DNA of 64,000 bases from Malania oleifera (lineage: Eukaryota > Streptophyta > Magnoliopsida > Santalales > Ximeniaceae): contig NC_080423.1 in the NCBI RefSeq assembly GCF_029873635.1, positions 100,068,991 to 100,132,990 on the forward strand. Direction: 5' to 3'. A program made the translations under genes and the position numbers. Under the pieces are notes generated by a model. It was not told the origin of the DNA and did not search any database. It saw nothing but the letters and a program-made list of their open reading frames with translations. Shown here piece by piece: positions 17,720-29,844 of the stretch (the first letter of the stretch is position 1; each line of letters starts with the position of its first letter).

Positions 17720-18964
17720 TGCCAGGAAGTATGATTTTAAAATGCAATGTATGGTTTTATACAGAAAATGTGTGGCATGAATATTATTTTACGTGAAAAA
17801 AAAATATATTATGATATGATGATGATATGAATGCAGTATGATTTGAGAAGTTATGAAAGTATACAGTACATTATGATTCTTACAAATATATGATTAAATG
17901 ATTATTTTCAGAATGACGCATGTATATATGATTTCGGCACAAGGCCGTATGTATGTATGATTTCGGTGCAAGGCCGTATGTATGTATGATTTCAGCGCAA
18001 GGTCGTATCTATGAAATGTTCGGCACAAGGCCGTAATTATGAAATGTTCGGCACAAGGCCGTAATTATGAAAGATGATATATTATCATGTACTATTTGTT
18101 ACAAAAAACCCGGATGTTAGTTTAGTTCAGTTCAAGAGCTCGGTACCGTAGCTATATAGATCAGATATCTATGTTCAAACTCTTGCTAACCACCCCACAA
18201 GGGGGTAGGAGATGGATAGTCGGTGTGGCTTTCAGTGTAGAGTTGTAGACGTCCACCTAACAGTCCGGACTAGGGTGTGGCAGGCCTATCGTACTTACAG
18301 ACATATTTGACTCGGCAGTGGTCGACCAGCCATTGTCAGGTCCTGCCTTCGGGCTGCACAACCCGTCATGGAGGGTAATACATGACATTAGTTAGTTATT
18401 CATCTTGGGTATTTTTTCAGTATTATCAATTATAATAGATGTTTTATGTACGATATGACTTATTAGAAAATATGAAAGCATGTGATTACTCAGTATGATA
18501 TGATGAACGTTTACAAAAATATGAAATGTATTGTATATGTATAATTGCATTAAATGTTCATGTTGCCACACAACTGTATTTAGTTTATTTTCCCTTACTG
18601 AGAAGTGTCTCACCCCCGAACTAAATATATTTTTCAGGAGACCCTGAGTGATAGGCGGGTCGTAGCCACCGTGAAGTCAGTGATATTACCCTACTAGGAG
18701 GGTGAGATTTTGTACTAGGATCAGGATTATTTTGTGTTTGATGCTAGAGTTATTTTGATGTTTTGGAGGCTGTATATAAATACAGTTATTTGATGTTGTA
18801 GTAAACTCTGATATTACGTTTTATTGATGGATGATTTAGTTTTATGTTTACTGCTACTTAAATTTCCGTTGTGATTGATAGGTGTCCCCGTTACCCACGG
18901 GTTCGAGTAGACTTTTCCATTTATTATGTTACATTATATATGTTAAGAAATTAAGGTCGTTACA
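16860..18964 (+). repeat. 3' LTR of element A (2105 bp)
   Basis: Direct repeat of 9895-11873. It holds seven or eight CGTCGACG-type palindromes starting at 16941, (16997), 17018, 17042, 17062, 17107, 17131 and 17151. TGACGTGGC is at about 17142 and the TATA box at 17170. It also carries a (TA)n expansion at 17687-17715 that is absent from the 5' copy. Confidence 0.9.
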
Positions 18965-18997
18965 AAAAATGCTATACAATACCAGAGTGCTAAGACC

Positions 18998-19000
<3 letters not shown>

Positions 19001-19053
<53 letters not shown>
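19001..19053. repeat. (AC)n(AT)n microsatellite
   Basis: About sixteen AC units followed by about ten AT units, inside LTR D. Confidence 0.95.
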
Positions 19054-19445
19054 CATTCCCAAAAATTTATAAAATAGTATAGGGGTTACACAAAACACAT
19101 CCCCTAACTCAAACACTTACCCTGAATACTAGGGTACTGCGGTCTCCTTTACCTCGGAGCTCTCTCTGCTGGTCGGTCTTGGTTTCTCGAAATGTTTAAA
19201 TTCTGGGTGAGACACCTCTCAATAAGAAGGAATAGATTATTATCAGCGCGTGGTAGATGAGTTCTTACTTAAGCAAAATATAGCCATTAATTTAACTTTA
19301 ACTAAGAAAGCATCTGTATATATAAATATCATAACTCACACCTATACAACTTAAAATACACATTTATTCTCAAGCATACTTTTAACTAAATAAATAATTC
19401 TATTTTCGTTAATATATGTATATGTATTTTCACATCGAAATTTCC

Positions 19446-19700
19446 ATACTAAGCATACCTCCCCCACCGGCATCGGTACAAATTTCATAACATAATTTTC
19501 GTACTGAGCATACCTCCCCCACCGACATTGTTACAAACTTCATAACATAATTTTCGTACTGAGCATACCTCCCCCACTAGCATTGTTACAAACTTCATAA
19601 CATAATTTTCGTACTGAGCATACCTCCCCCACCGGCATCAGTACAAACTTCATAACATAATTTCCATACTTAACATACCTCCCCCACCGGCATCTGGGTA
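19446..19700. repeat. 55-bp tandem repeats in LTR D
   Basis: Five units with CCTCCCCCACC at 19459, 19513, 19569, 19623 and 19679, about 55 bp apart. Each is followed by GGCAT or similar and ends TTCATAACATAATTTTC. They match the variable tandem arrays in the other long LTRs by position, not by sequence. Confidence 0.8.
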
Positions 19701-20064
19701 GTCGTTAGGCCTTGTTTTAGATGTCACATAATAGAACACAATGTCTAAAGAATTTTGAGAGGCACCGCTTCAACACCATCCCTCGAAAAAGGCTACAACA
19801 ATACACTAGCTCAAAATTCAAAGACTGGGCAAAAAGTACTCTTAAGACATTTTACAATGTAACTGATCACACCTACGAACACTTTTCCTAGATTCTTCTT
19901 AACCGTTAAACCATGTCATGTCTGTCCTAGTAAGTCGACATGCAGTCTTCATATACATTCATCAAAGATAAATTTTCAATCGTATTTTAACAATTGAAAG
20001 AACAATATTCCTTTTAAAATATCCATCAATTCTACAGGCTTACCGTTCTAATTTTCCTTTGTCC

Positions 20065-20287
20065 CCATCTAGCTTCCTAGAATACATTCTGATCATGCAT
20101 ATTGTATAGTCTCCCTGCTCATAGAGAATGACTTGGGGAAAAGGCCATTTAAATATTTTAATATGTGGGGGCATCATCCTAACTTTCAGAATATTGTCAA
20201 AGAATCATGGAGAAGTGCGGGGATATAGAATGTTTAGACTTACCAAGAAGCTAAAGGAACTAAAAGGCCCCTTGAGAGGTCTCAATG
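20065..20287 (+). pseudogene. L1-type LINE K, endonuclease-to-RT linker (first piece)
   Basis: In-frame LINE protein is readable: LPRIHSDHAYCIVSL (end of the endonuclease), then KRPFKYFNMW, then a segment ending LKGPLRGL. It is split after 20287 by solo LTR B and resumes at 24404, where the spliced-out reading gives LNETHFSH. The 5' part of the LINE was not found. Confidence 0.75.
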
Positions 20288-21793
20288 TGTAACACCCTAA
20301 ACCCGCCTAGTGGGGCCCGAAGGTTACGTGTTCCAAACACCTGCTTCTGATACCATACACTATAATCATACAACAGAATTAAAATAAATAACCTCAGTTT
20401 AAATACTAAAGTCTATCTATAACCTTCTGAAAATATAGCATTTGTCTGTTTATATTACAACCCAACATTTATAAACATACAAGGTACATAATCTATTCAT
20501 ATAGCTACCCCAAAATTTACCAAAACATACTACCCTACCCGGAGCCTTAAGCTCGATCTCCTGATGGACCTAAAAATATAGTCATCCACTAGGGTGAGAC
20601 AAATCTTAGTAAGGTAGAATAAATCATAGCAGTGCGTGACAGAGAGTTTAAATAATTATAGAATATATTTATTCATTTGTGTTCCACTATCCACGATAGC
20701 TGATAAAATGCAACATTAACAAAAATACAGTCATCTGATATAAAACACGCAATCATAAATATTAGTAATAATAATACCCAGGAATGGGGAAAATTACTCG
20801 CTCATACAAGTAACTTCCCTCTGCTCTAATACTAACATCAGGGCACTCACCTTACTCGACAAGCCCTATGGCTATGTATATAAGCAAAGTCTCCAAGAAT
20901 AGGGAAGACTACCTGCCCATACAAGTAGCTTCCCTCTACTCTGGTACCCAATCTGAAAATTACTAGGGCACTCGCCTTTCTCAGCAAGCTCTTGGAAGAA
21001 AGTTTACTTTCCCATACATATATGTATATATATAATTAAGTTAACATATCATTTATCTTTTATTATCACATTTCACACAACTATCCACACAGGAGAACAC
21101 TATCCACACAAGACTCTCATTCACATAGGATACATGGTCCACACAGAACTAACACTTTCATAGAATACACGGTCCACACAGGACTAACACTTTCACAAAA
21201 TACATGGTCCACACACGACTAACACCATCACAGAATACACAGTCTACACAGGACTAATCTACACTGTACTGTCACACAGACATATACCGTGGCCCACACC
21301 GGCACGACCAACCACCAGTACGAATCCCTATGACCTACCCATAGTATATAAATAGAACAACCTCTTCAAGTCTGTCAATGCTCTAACCCAATATATAATG
21401 ACAATATACAAACTCCTCAGGACCGCCAACGTATATCATGATTATATCTAGGCAATATAACGAACTCCTCAGGCCTACCAACGTTATATTGTGATACACA
21501 TGAAAAACCACACAAAATAACTCATATACACATCACATTATATCACGTAGTAATCTCAAGCAACCAGTATTCACAATCAGTCTATGTTCACAAATACACC
21601 AAGACCATAGTCAACCAATATTCGCAAGCCATCAGTATTTATCACTACTCAGTATTTGCAACCAATTTAATTCATGAAAGTTGTATTTCTACCACACTAT
21701 TTTTATCCCATAAGTATTATATATAAAAAATTATCATTGTTCCAAATGCCTAGTTGTCCAGATAAATCATACATACATACACACATACATACG

Positions 21794-21830
<37 letters not shown>

Positions 21831-24398
21831 TATATTGTAACGACCTGCTTAATTACTGATTTTTTTTTCCACTGTAATAATTATCATACTCTGATACCAT
21901 AACATTATCCTAAGCAGCGAGAAGCATAATCATATAAACAAAACCTAAACCATTACATAAAATACCAGAGTTCTGAAATGTATTGCAAAATATACAACAT
22001 AACTGTATCCCCAAAATTTGCCCTCAACTAGCTAGGGTAATACAAAAAGGCTCCCAAAAATGATACTCACTCTCTGTCAGGGCACTACTGAAGCCCTTCT
22101 ATTTGCGAGCCTGATCTGCTCGCCTACCTGGATCACCTGAAAAATATATCAACACTGGGATGAGCCAACGCTCAGTAAGAGAAAATATGCTATTACTAGT
22201 GTGTGGCAAATGAGCTACTATATATCATGAAATATATTTCATGTAAACATGAATAACTGAGTACAAAAGTACAGTACAAGTAATAAAGCACACCACCCCT
22301 TTTCCCTATTGCTTAACATATCAGTATTATGGTTATAATTCAAAATACTTCTAGTGTATATAGTAGGATCCCTGTTGTAAATCAATATGTAAGTAATAGT
22401 AACTGAAACTGTTCCCTGTGGTTATCTGTGTCATGACATGCCCCTCATGACGAGGTTGTGCGGCCCGTAGGCTGGGTTTACCCTGGCTGGCCAACCAGGA
22501 ATAAATCACTGAACTCCATCAGTCGACTTGCCCACCTCAACCCATATCTTGATGGGGAGCCTAACCTCTTCAAGGGCCTAGGTGGTTGACCGTACCACGT
22601 ATATCTGAATAGGTGGTTGCACTCATATAGTAACATAGTATTTGTAGCAACAGTACCGTGCTCTGTACCTGTAAGTACAAGAGGGTCTGATATCGTATAA
22701 TATATTTCTATATACATGTCTATCTAATTTACCATGATTCTGAAGTACTGAAATAACCATGATACTGCATAACGTACTGAACTCTGAATAATCATAACAT
22801 GGAACTGCATATTCGTAATACTGGAATTCGTGTTATCATGGTACTGAAATTCATAAGATCATGGTACTGAAATATCGTAAAATCATAGTATTGAAATTCG
22901 TATAATCATGGTACTGAAATGCGTATAATCATAATACTGAAATTCGTAAAATCATGAAACTAAATTCATAAACATATCCCCGTACCATATACATAATCAT
23001 AAGCCACACCATACTAAAATACATAATTTTCGTAAATAAATAAACTGCATAATATTCAGAACTTTCCTAGCATAGCATATTTCCCTTACCTTATCTCTGA
23101 AAAGCCCCTACTGTACTCTAACCTGATACCCACAGGGCCTCCTACAAAACACCCTGAAACCAATATTTTCCAGAACTAAACATCAGTATTTTTTTGCCTG
23201 TATCATTCCCTATAACTACCACAAGGCCAAAAGGAGGCTAAAAGGTCTTACCCTGAATTTGGGATGATTTCCAACTCTAATTTCCTGACGATCCGCTCTA
23301 GTAGATGCGTAGAGAACTCCGCCAGGAGCGTCGTGGTAGCTTCGGATCGTCGATCCGACGACTGGTGGGGCTGAAAATGAAGAGATAAGGGAGAGAGAGT
23401 CGTAGGAGAGAGAGAGCGGCGAGAGAAAATGAGAAATATCTCGGTTTCCCGCCTTTTATAAGGCCAGGTTCGTCGACGAGCCCTTCACAAAATTCGTCGA
23501 CGAGACCCTGTGTTCGTCGATGAAATTCAAAGCACCCCGAATCGTCTCTCGGTATTTTCTTGTCGACGAAGCATGGCAAAATTTTGAAATTATGACTATT
23601 TAACATTTTCTCCAAATTACAATGTCGTCGACGAAGTCTACGACCTCCTTCTGTTTCTATTTTTATTTTCTCTCCCTCTTATTATTTAAAAATACTATTA
23701 TTCTTTGGGTCACTACATATATACTCAAATTAACCATTTAATAATTAATAAAATCCTACTATAATTAATTCCCCTTACCTGACCTCGAAAATCCCGAAAA
23801 AACACCTGCAGCACTCACCCGAACCCTAATTTAAAAACTCGAGTTTATTAACCCAAACTTTACTAAAAATGCTATTTTATCATTCCCTAGGTCCTATATA
23901 TTCCATATTAATAATTAAACCAGTATTTAATTCACTTACCTCAGTTTTGGGATGGTGCCCCATAATCCTAAACTGAAAATCTGCTTCGCGTAGGTTGTTG
24001 AGAATCTTCCCAGGAACCCTGTGGTGGTTCTTGATTGTCAATCCAGGCTTTATCAAAGCCAAAATTGACGGTGAAAAGTTGGAGGGTCGTGGGTTTGCAC
24101 GAGGGAGAGAAGAGAGGTTTTTGTTTTAATTTTTCAATTGGCTCTTGGTTGTTTATAGTTTCAATTCTGCTGACAAAAAACGTTGCCGGTTTTCTTGGTC
24201 TCTCAAAAAATTGTCGTCGGTCTTCTATTCAATCAGTTTGGTTTTTACCGTTTACCCTTTACTGACCTGCGATAAAAACCCCAAACCGTCACCAATTTTC
24301 TAGCTCCTACAGAAAACAATCGCCGATTTTATCCCTACTTTGCCAAAAATCTATTTTTTCTCATTTTCTTTAATTATTTTATTTTTTGGGTCCTTACA
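20288..24398 (-). mobile_element. Solo LTR B, interrupted by solo LTR C
   Basis: Starts TGTAACACCCTAAACCC and ends GGGTCCTTACA (minus-strand LTR). It is flanked by the perfect 5-bp TSD CAATG at 20283-20287 and 24399-24403, inside LINE coding sequence. Without LTR C and its TSD it is about 2.2 kb. It contains repeats of roughly 41 bp (GGTCCACACAGGACTAACAC, 21090-21260) and a duplicated block at 20775-20990. It has no gag-pol, so it is a solo LTR left by recombination. Confidence 0.9.
21836..23717 (-). mobile_element. Solo LTR C nested in LTR B (1882 bp)
   Basis: Starts TGTAACGACCTGC and ends GGGTCACTACA, with the perfect 5-bp TSD TATAT at 21831-21835 and 23718-23722. It belongs to the same family as the LTRs of element G. 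On its minus strand it carries CGTCGACG palindromes (23470, 23494, 23514, 23560, 23625) and a reversed TATAAAAG whose start (23460) is 19 bp from the nearest palindrome. A tandem array 'atcatggtactgaaat(a/t)cgta' spans 22800-22970. Confidence 0.92.
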
Positions 24399-24403
24399 CA
24401 ATG

Positions 24404-24466
24404 AGACTCACTTTTCTCATATTTATAATAGAGCTGATAGAGCTTCTAAAGAGCTGAAGGAGTGCT
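24404..24466 (+). pseudogene. LINE K, second piece
   Basis: Continues the LINE frame after LTR B (ETHFSHIYNRADRASKELKEC). It is cut again by the Copia element J and resumes as QQSLHDD at 25681. Confidence 0.75.
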
Positions 24467-25680
24467 AGTTGAGAATTCCACTTGTGAGCTTGTCCACATT
24501 GGAAAATTTGAGTAGATGATGGGTGCTTATATACATGGTTGGACCCAAGACCCAATAGGCTTAAACTTATGGGTCAATTTGGCATTCACTTATGTGTATC
24601 AAGCCCACCCATGGGCTCCTCCGGTCCTAACAAGTGGTATCAGAGCTTGGTTCAGTGCAAAATCGCCAGATTAAAGAAATTCACCTAAAACAGAGCCCTA
24701 TCTAGTGTCTTGAAATTGAATTTTGAGGCCACCATCACATTCATCTCGTCGAAATGAAGCCAATGGTGCAAATCGGAGCTCGAAAGGAGCCTAGACGGCA
24801 CCACATGTGCCACGCCAAAGTTGTTTGTGTCTTCACGTGCCTTTATGCGCTGGCAACCTACCGGCCACACATCCGCACGCACTCCACGCATCTTCCTCAC
24901 TCGGCCGCTTTGACCCGACCTGGTAACTCGCTCCAGACCCGGATTGTACCCGACCCGGATCCATACCCGGTCACTTCGTACCCGACCAACCGACACGCGG
25001 CGTCCCCGTTAGTCATCACGTGGCAACTGCAGCAACTAACACGTCATCCAGTGGGACCCACAGAATATGCTAGCAGGTGGGCCCCATAGTGCCACATCAG
25101 CAGTGAACCCCACACCCTTCCTTGTCAGGAGATGGCGTCTGTTAACGGTGTCTGTGATGCCGTCAATAATATTCCATCAGTCAAAGGTATATTCCGTTAA
25201 GTTTGACTATGTTTGACCAAATTTGACCGAGGGTTTGACTGGGTTTTTTAAAGCCATTTCGAAGCCATTTTTTGGAAGACTTAAACCATTTTTAAGGTTT
25301 TGACCGTTCCAGATCCATATGTGCTGTCCATTTGAGCTAATTCCATCTTTAGATTAGCGAATCGAGATGTCGAACGAAAATAGCTAAAAAATCGAGATGT
25401 TTAACGACAACAATTTCGATTCATCTCGACAACAATTTCGATTTGTGGAAGATGCAAATTGAAGATTACTTGTTTGGGAAGGAGTTGCACTTACCATTGA
25501 AGGAAAAGCCAAGATCTATGAACGAGAATGAGTGGGAGTTGCTTGACTGAAAAATTTGAGTGGATGATGGGTGCTTATATACATGGTTGGACCCAAGACC
25601 CAATAGGCTTAAGCTTATGGGTCAAGTTGGTATTCACCCATGTGTATCAAGCCCACCCTTGGGCTCCTTTGGTCCCAACA
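24467..25680 (+). mobile_element. Element J: deleted Copia-like LTR retrotransposon
   Basis: LTR copies at 24467-24629 and 25547-25680 share 'atttgagt(a/g)gatgatggg' through 'ggtcc(c/t)aaca'. A primer site TGGTATCAGAGC lies at 24632-24643. The interior keeps only a leader and the start of gag, read as LWKMQIEDYLFGKELHLPL and RSMNENEWELLD. It then runs straight into the truncated right LTR, so most of gag, all of pol and the start of the 3' LTR are deleted. Flanks GTGCT and GTGCC fit a decayed TSD, and removing the element restores the LINE frame. Confidence 0.75.
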
Positions 25681-27677
25681 GTGCCAGCAAAGTTTACATG
25701 ATGACCTTGAGAATTCAGAGCTGCAAAGAATGGTGAAACTTAAAAATGAGGAGGTTGATAGATTGGACAAAGCTAGTAGATGTTTTGTGGCACAGCAAGT
25801 TAAATTTGCTCATCGGAATAATATATAGTGACAGAAACTCTAAATTCTTCTATGCCTTGCTGAAATAGGAACAATTCCAGGAAGCATATTACAAAGTTGA
25901 AAAGAGAGAAGGGAGAATTCACTATATCTATAACACAGGTAGCTTTTGAATTTCTGAACTATTATAAAGATCTCCTAGGATCTGATGTGGAATGCATACA
26001 ACTAGATCCTGGTATCATAGAGAGGAGGCCTATTCTGAATATAGATCAGTCTGCACATATGATCAGAGGAGTATCAAGTGATGACATTAAAGAGGCCCTT
26101 TTTAACATAGGGGATGAGAAGTCACTTAGACCAGATGGTTTCACTGCAAATTTCTTTAAAATTGCTTGGAGTACAGTTGGGAGGGACTTCACTAAAGTTG
26201 TTAAAGAGTTTTTTGAAAAAGGGAAAATTTTGAAACAGATAAACCACACGGCCATTGCAGTTATTCCTAAATTTCAGCATGCCAATTCTGTTCAAGACTA
26301 TAGGCCAATATCCTATTACAATGTGACCTATAAGGTGATAGCTAAGATAATAGCAAACAAGATCAGTCCTATCCTGGAGAAAATTGTTAATCCTGCACAA
26401 TTTGCTTTTTTGAAGCAAAGATTCATGGTTGAAAACATCTATTTGATACAGGAACTGGTTAGAAAGTATGCAAGAAATAGAATTTCTACAACATGTATGT
26501 TGAAAATAGATCTGAGGAAGGCATATGATTCTCTATCGTGGAATTTTCTTAAGGATATGCTTGTCAGCCTGAACTTCCCTAGTAAAATGGTGAAGTGGGT
26601 GATGGAATGTGTGACAACTACCACATATTCTATCTCTCTAAATGGAAGCTTACAGGGTTTTTTTGATGGGAAAAAGGGATTATGACAAGGAGACCCCCTA
26701 TCTCCATTCCTTTCTGTGGTATGTCAGGAGTATTTATCAAGGTTACTAAGTGGATTATCAGATGATGAAGATTTTAACTTTCATCCAAGATGTGGAGAGT
26801 TAAAGATCACACATTTGGCATTTTTGATGATCTAATACTGTTTTCCAGGGGTGACTATGGCTCTGTACAAAAATTAATGGTTGCTTTGGATTGTTTCTTT
26901 AAATGCTCTAGCATGAAGGCTAATCCTATGAAATCTAACTTATATGCTGCTGGTGTGAGCATCCCTGAGCTTGATAAAAATTAAAAGGATCACTGGTTTT
27001 CAAGAAGGAGCTTTTCCATTTAGATACCTAGGTATCCCTTTGGCATCTACTAGACTGAATGTAACTCATTATGCCCCTCTAATCTCTAGAATTGGTTGTG
27101 TGATTGACTCCTGGCCTATCAAAACTCTGTCATATGCAGGAAAACTGGAATTGATCAATTTAGTTGTGCAAGGAATGGAATGCTTTTGGCTCTCCATTTT
27201 TCCAATTTTGATGGTTGTTCTAAAGCAAATCATCAGATTGTGTAGAGTGTTTCTGTGGGGTGGCTGAGCTAAACCTTTGGTAGGTTATAAAGAAGTATGT
27301 TTGCCTAAATCTGAAGGAGGTCTGGGGGTTTTTGATTTGAAAACATGGAACAGGGCTCTACTTACAAGAACTCTCTGGAATATCCATAAGAAGAAGGACG
27401 CCTTGTGGTCCAAATGGATAAACCAGATTTACATAAGAAATAGTAATATTTGGGAGGCCAAAATAAAACATGAGGACTCCCCATTATAGAAGAAGACAGT
27501 GGAAATCAAAGATGATCTATTACAGCAATGCAGAAGTAGTGTTAATGCATAACAGTTACTAAACCAGTGGGTGAATGATGACCAATTAGATTGCTTAGAG
27601 GCCTATAACTTCTAGAGATTGAAGGGGACAACTAAGCCATGGTATAATGTGGTTTGGAAAAGTGGATGTACACCTAA
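25681..27677 (+). pseudogene. LINE K reverse transcriptase domain
   Basis: Reverse transcriptase of an L1-type non-LTR element. The longest open stretch (25897-26685) includes DYRPISYYNVTYKVIAKI, AFLKQR and LKIDLRKAYDSLSW. It ends at a stop where GLRQGDPLSP would be expected (CGA to TGA at about 26683). The catalytic box reads HLAFLDDLILFS near 26815 (family norm F-A-D-D). Further pieces include FRYLGIPLAS, SYAGKLELI and a GGLGV segment ending near 27489. Several stops and frameshifts make it dead. The element is interrupted at 27677 by LTR E. Confidence 0.85.
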
Positions 27678-29835
27678 TGTAACAATCCTAAATTTCTTAA
27701 CATAAAATGTAATATAATAGATAAAATGGTCAACCTGAACCCATGGGTAACGGGGACATCTGTCAATCACAGCAGAAACCTAAGCAGCAACAAGTATAAA
27801 ATCTCAAATATCCAACCATAAAACATAATACCAGAGTGTACTATAACATCAAAATACTGTTACTATATATAACCTCCAAAAAGTCAAAAATAACACTAGG
27901 ATCATATAACAAAAACTCCCAATCCTAGTTCAACGCTTACCCTTCTAGTAGGGAAGCTCCAATCACTCAACGGCGGCCCTGACCCGCCGGTCTCTCTGGG
28001 TTTCCTGAAAATCATTTAATGTTCGGGGGTGAGACACTTCTCAGTAAGGGAAAATAAACTAAATACAGTTGTGTGACAACATGAATATTTAATGTAATTG
28101 TACATATACAGTACATTTCATATATATGTAGACATTTAACATAACATACTGAATAATCATATGATTTCATAATAGCTGGTAAATCACATCGCATGTAAAC
28201 ATCTGTTATACTGATAATACTGAAAATATACTCAAGATGAATAGCTAGCTGGTGTCATGTATTACCCCCCATGACAGGATGTGTAGCCCGAAGGCGGGAC
28301 CCAACAATGGCTGGCCGATCACTGCCGAGTCAAATATATCTGTAAGTAGGATGGGCCCGCCACACCTTGGTCCGGATTGCCAGGTGGACGTCCATACTCT
28401 ACTGAAAGCCATATCGACTATCCATCTCCCACCCCCTCGTGGGGTGGTTAGCACTAATCTGATCATAAACATTTGATCTATAAGCTACAGTACTGAGCCC
28501 TTGAGCTGAACTAAACTAACATCCTGGTTGTGATAACATATAATACATGATCATATATAACATCTTTACGGCCTCGTGCCTAAAATATAGTAATTTCGGT
28601 CTCATGCCGAATATAACATAATTACGGCCTCATGCCGAACATAACATAATTACGACCTCGTGCCGAACATAACATATATTACGACCTCGTGCCGAACATA
28701 ACATAAATGACGGTCTCGTGCCGAACATAACATAACTACATGGCCGCGCACCAGAATCGTTTTAGGTATATACATTCTGAAAATAAATCATTTATCATAT
28801 ATTCATCAAAATCATCCCAACATAACTCATCTTTTCATGATACCTGAAAACATGTTTTGCTCATAATCTCTTTCATATCATAATACATTTCACGTAAAAT
28901 AATATTCATGCCACACATGTGTTGTTAAAAGTCATACTTCATATTCTAAAATCATGATTTTCTGGCATCTCATATATACATATACATTTTAATCATCATA
29001 ACAGTATTTTCCCAATCGTACATTTCATTCGTAATAAACAAATATAACATATGCTTTATGAAAATAGATTTACTCATAATTAATAATAACTTGCATGGAA
29101 AATAACTGCTTTAATTTATTCCCTTACCTGACTACTGAGAAAGCGCCTAAAATATCCTAGCCTGACCCCTGTAGGATTTTCTGATCAATACCCTGAAACT
29201 GAAAATTCTCAGTATTTTCATGCGTACATCATTTCCTATAACTATTGTAAGACCAAATTCGGCTCAAAAAGTCTTACCTCAACTCAAGGATGATTTCCAA
29301 CTTCGTTTTCCTAACGATCCGCTCCCGCAAACTCGTAGAGAACTTCGCCAGGAGCGTCGTGGTAGTCTCAAATCTTCTATCCGGCGACTAGCGGGGCCAA
29401 AATCGAAGAGAAAAGTGAGAGAGAGACGTAGGAGAGAGAGAGAAGCATTGAAAGTGAATAAAAATCAGATTTTTAGCTATTTATAGGGCTAGATTCATCG
29501 ACGAGACATGTCACCTCATCGACGAGTCCTTCATTAAATTCGTTGACGAGACCCTGTATTCGTCGACAAAATTCAGAGCAGCCAAAACTCCATTCGGTAT
29601 TTTCTCGTTGACGAATCCTTGTATTCGTCGATGAATTTTCTTTTGCACTCATCGACGAACCCCTGTATTCGTCGAAGAATCTAGGAAATCTCTTAAAATT
29701 ATTTTTATCCCCCAAATGCAATGTCGTCGACGAACACGGAGTGTTCGTTGACGAAGTCTACGACCTCCTTCTGTTTCTGTTTCTATTTCTCTCCTTCTTA
29801 ATTATTCAAATTCCATTTTTATTCGGGTTGTCACA
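27678..29835 (-). mobile_element. Solo LTR E (element-A family, 2158 bp)
   Basis: Starts TGTAACAATCCTAAATTTC, ends GGGTTGTCACA, with the perfect 5-bp TSD CCTAA at 27673-27677 and 29836-29840, inside LINE K. It is the reverse complement of the element-A LTR type. The GGCCGTA-type tandem array is at 28565-28750. Palindromes start at 29495, 29516, 29540, 29560, 29605, 29625, 29649, 29669, 29724 and 29745. A reversed TATAAATA sits 19 bp from the nearest. The leader splice-like borders are all preserved. Confidence 0.92.
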
Positions 29836-29844
29836 CCTAAAGGC

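Larger units (their letters stand above)
9895..18964 (+). mobile_element. Element A: Ty3/gypsy chromovirus (Tekay/Del-like), two LTRs
   Basis: A near full-length LTR retrotransposon inserted in LTR D. Both LTRs start TGTGACAACCCG and end GGTCGTTACA (9895-11873 and 16860-18964). A primer-binding site follows the 5' LTR and a polypurine tract precedes the 3' LTR. The interior (11874-16859) encodes gag, protease, reverse transcriptase, RNase H, integrase and a C-terminal chromodomain-like end, all in one order but broken by stops and frameshifts. Long LTRs, initiator-Met priming and the chromodomain fit the Tekay/Del lineage. The flanks read CAAAA on the left and AAAAA on the right, a 4-of-5 match expected for an old TSD. 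It cannot move on its own in this state. Confidence 0.9.
18965..20060 (-). repeat. LTR D, minus strand, right part (outer end uncertain)
   Basis: Resumes the LTR-like sequence interrupted by element A. Reversed LTR blocks such as 'ggtgagacacctctcaataag' are present near 19210. The outer end lies somewhere between about 19740 and 20060, where LINE coding sequence becomes readable. No convincing terminal CA plus TSD was found. Confidence 0.4.

Noticed and set aside
18882-19082. An open frame with a His-Thr and Ile-Tyr repeat
   Set aside because: It is a translation of the (AC)n(AT)n microsatellite.
9693-20152. TTTAA on both sides as the TSD of LTR D (9693-9697 and 20148-20152)
   Set aside because: The right copy lies inside readable LINE coding sequence (KRPFKYFNMW continues across it), so the match is chance.
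24754-25089. A 111-codon open frame as a host gene
   Set aside because: It lies in the untranslated leader of the deleted Copia element J; composition and position do not suggest a real protein.
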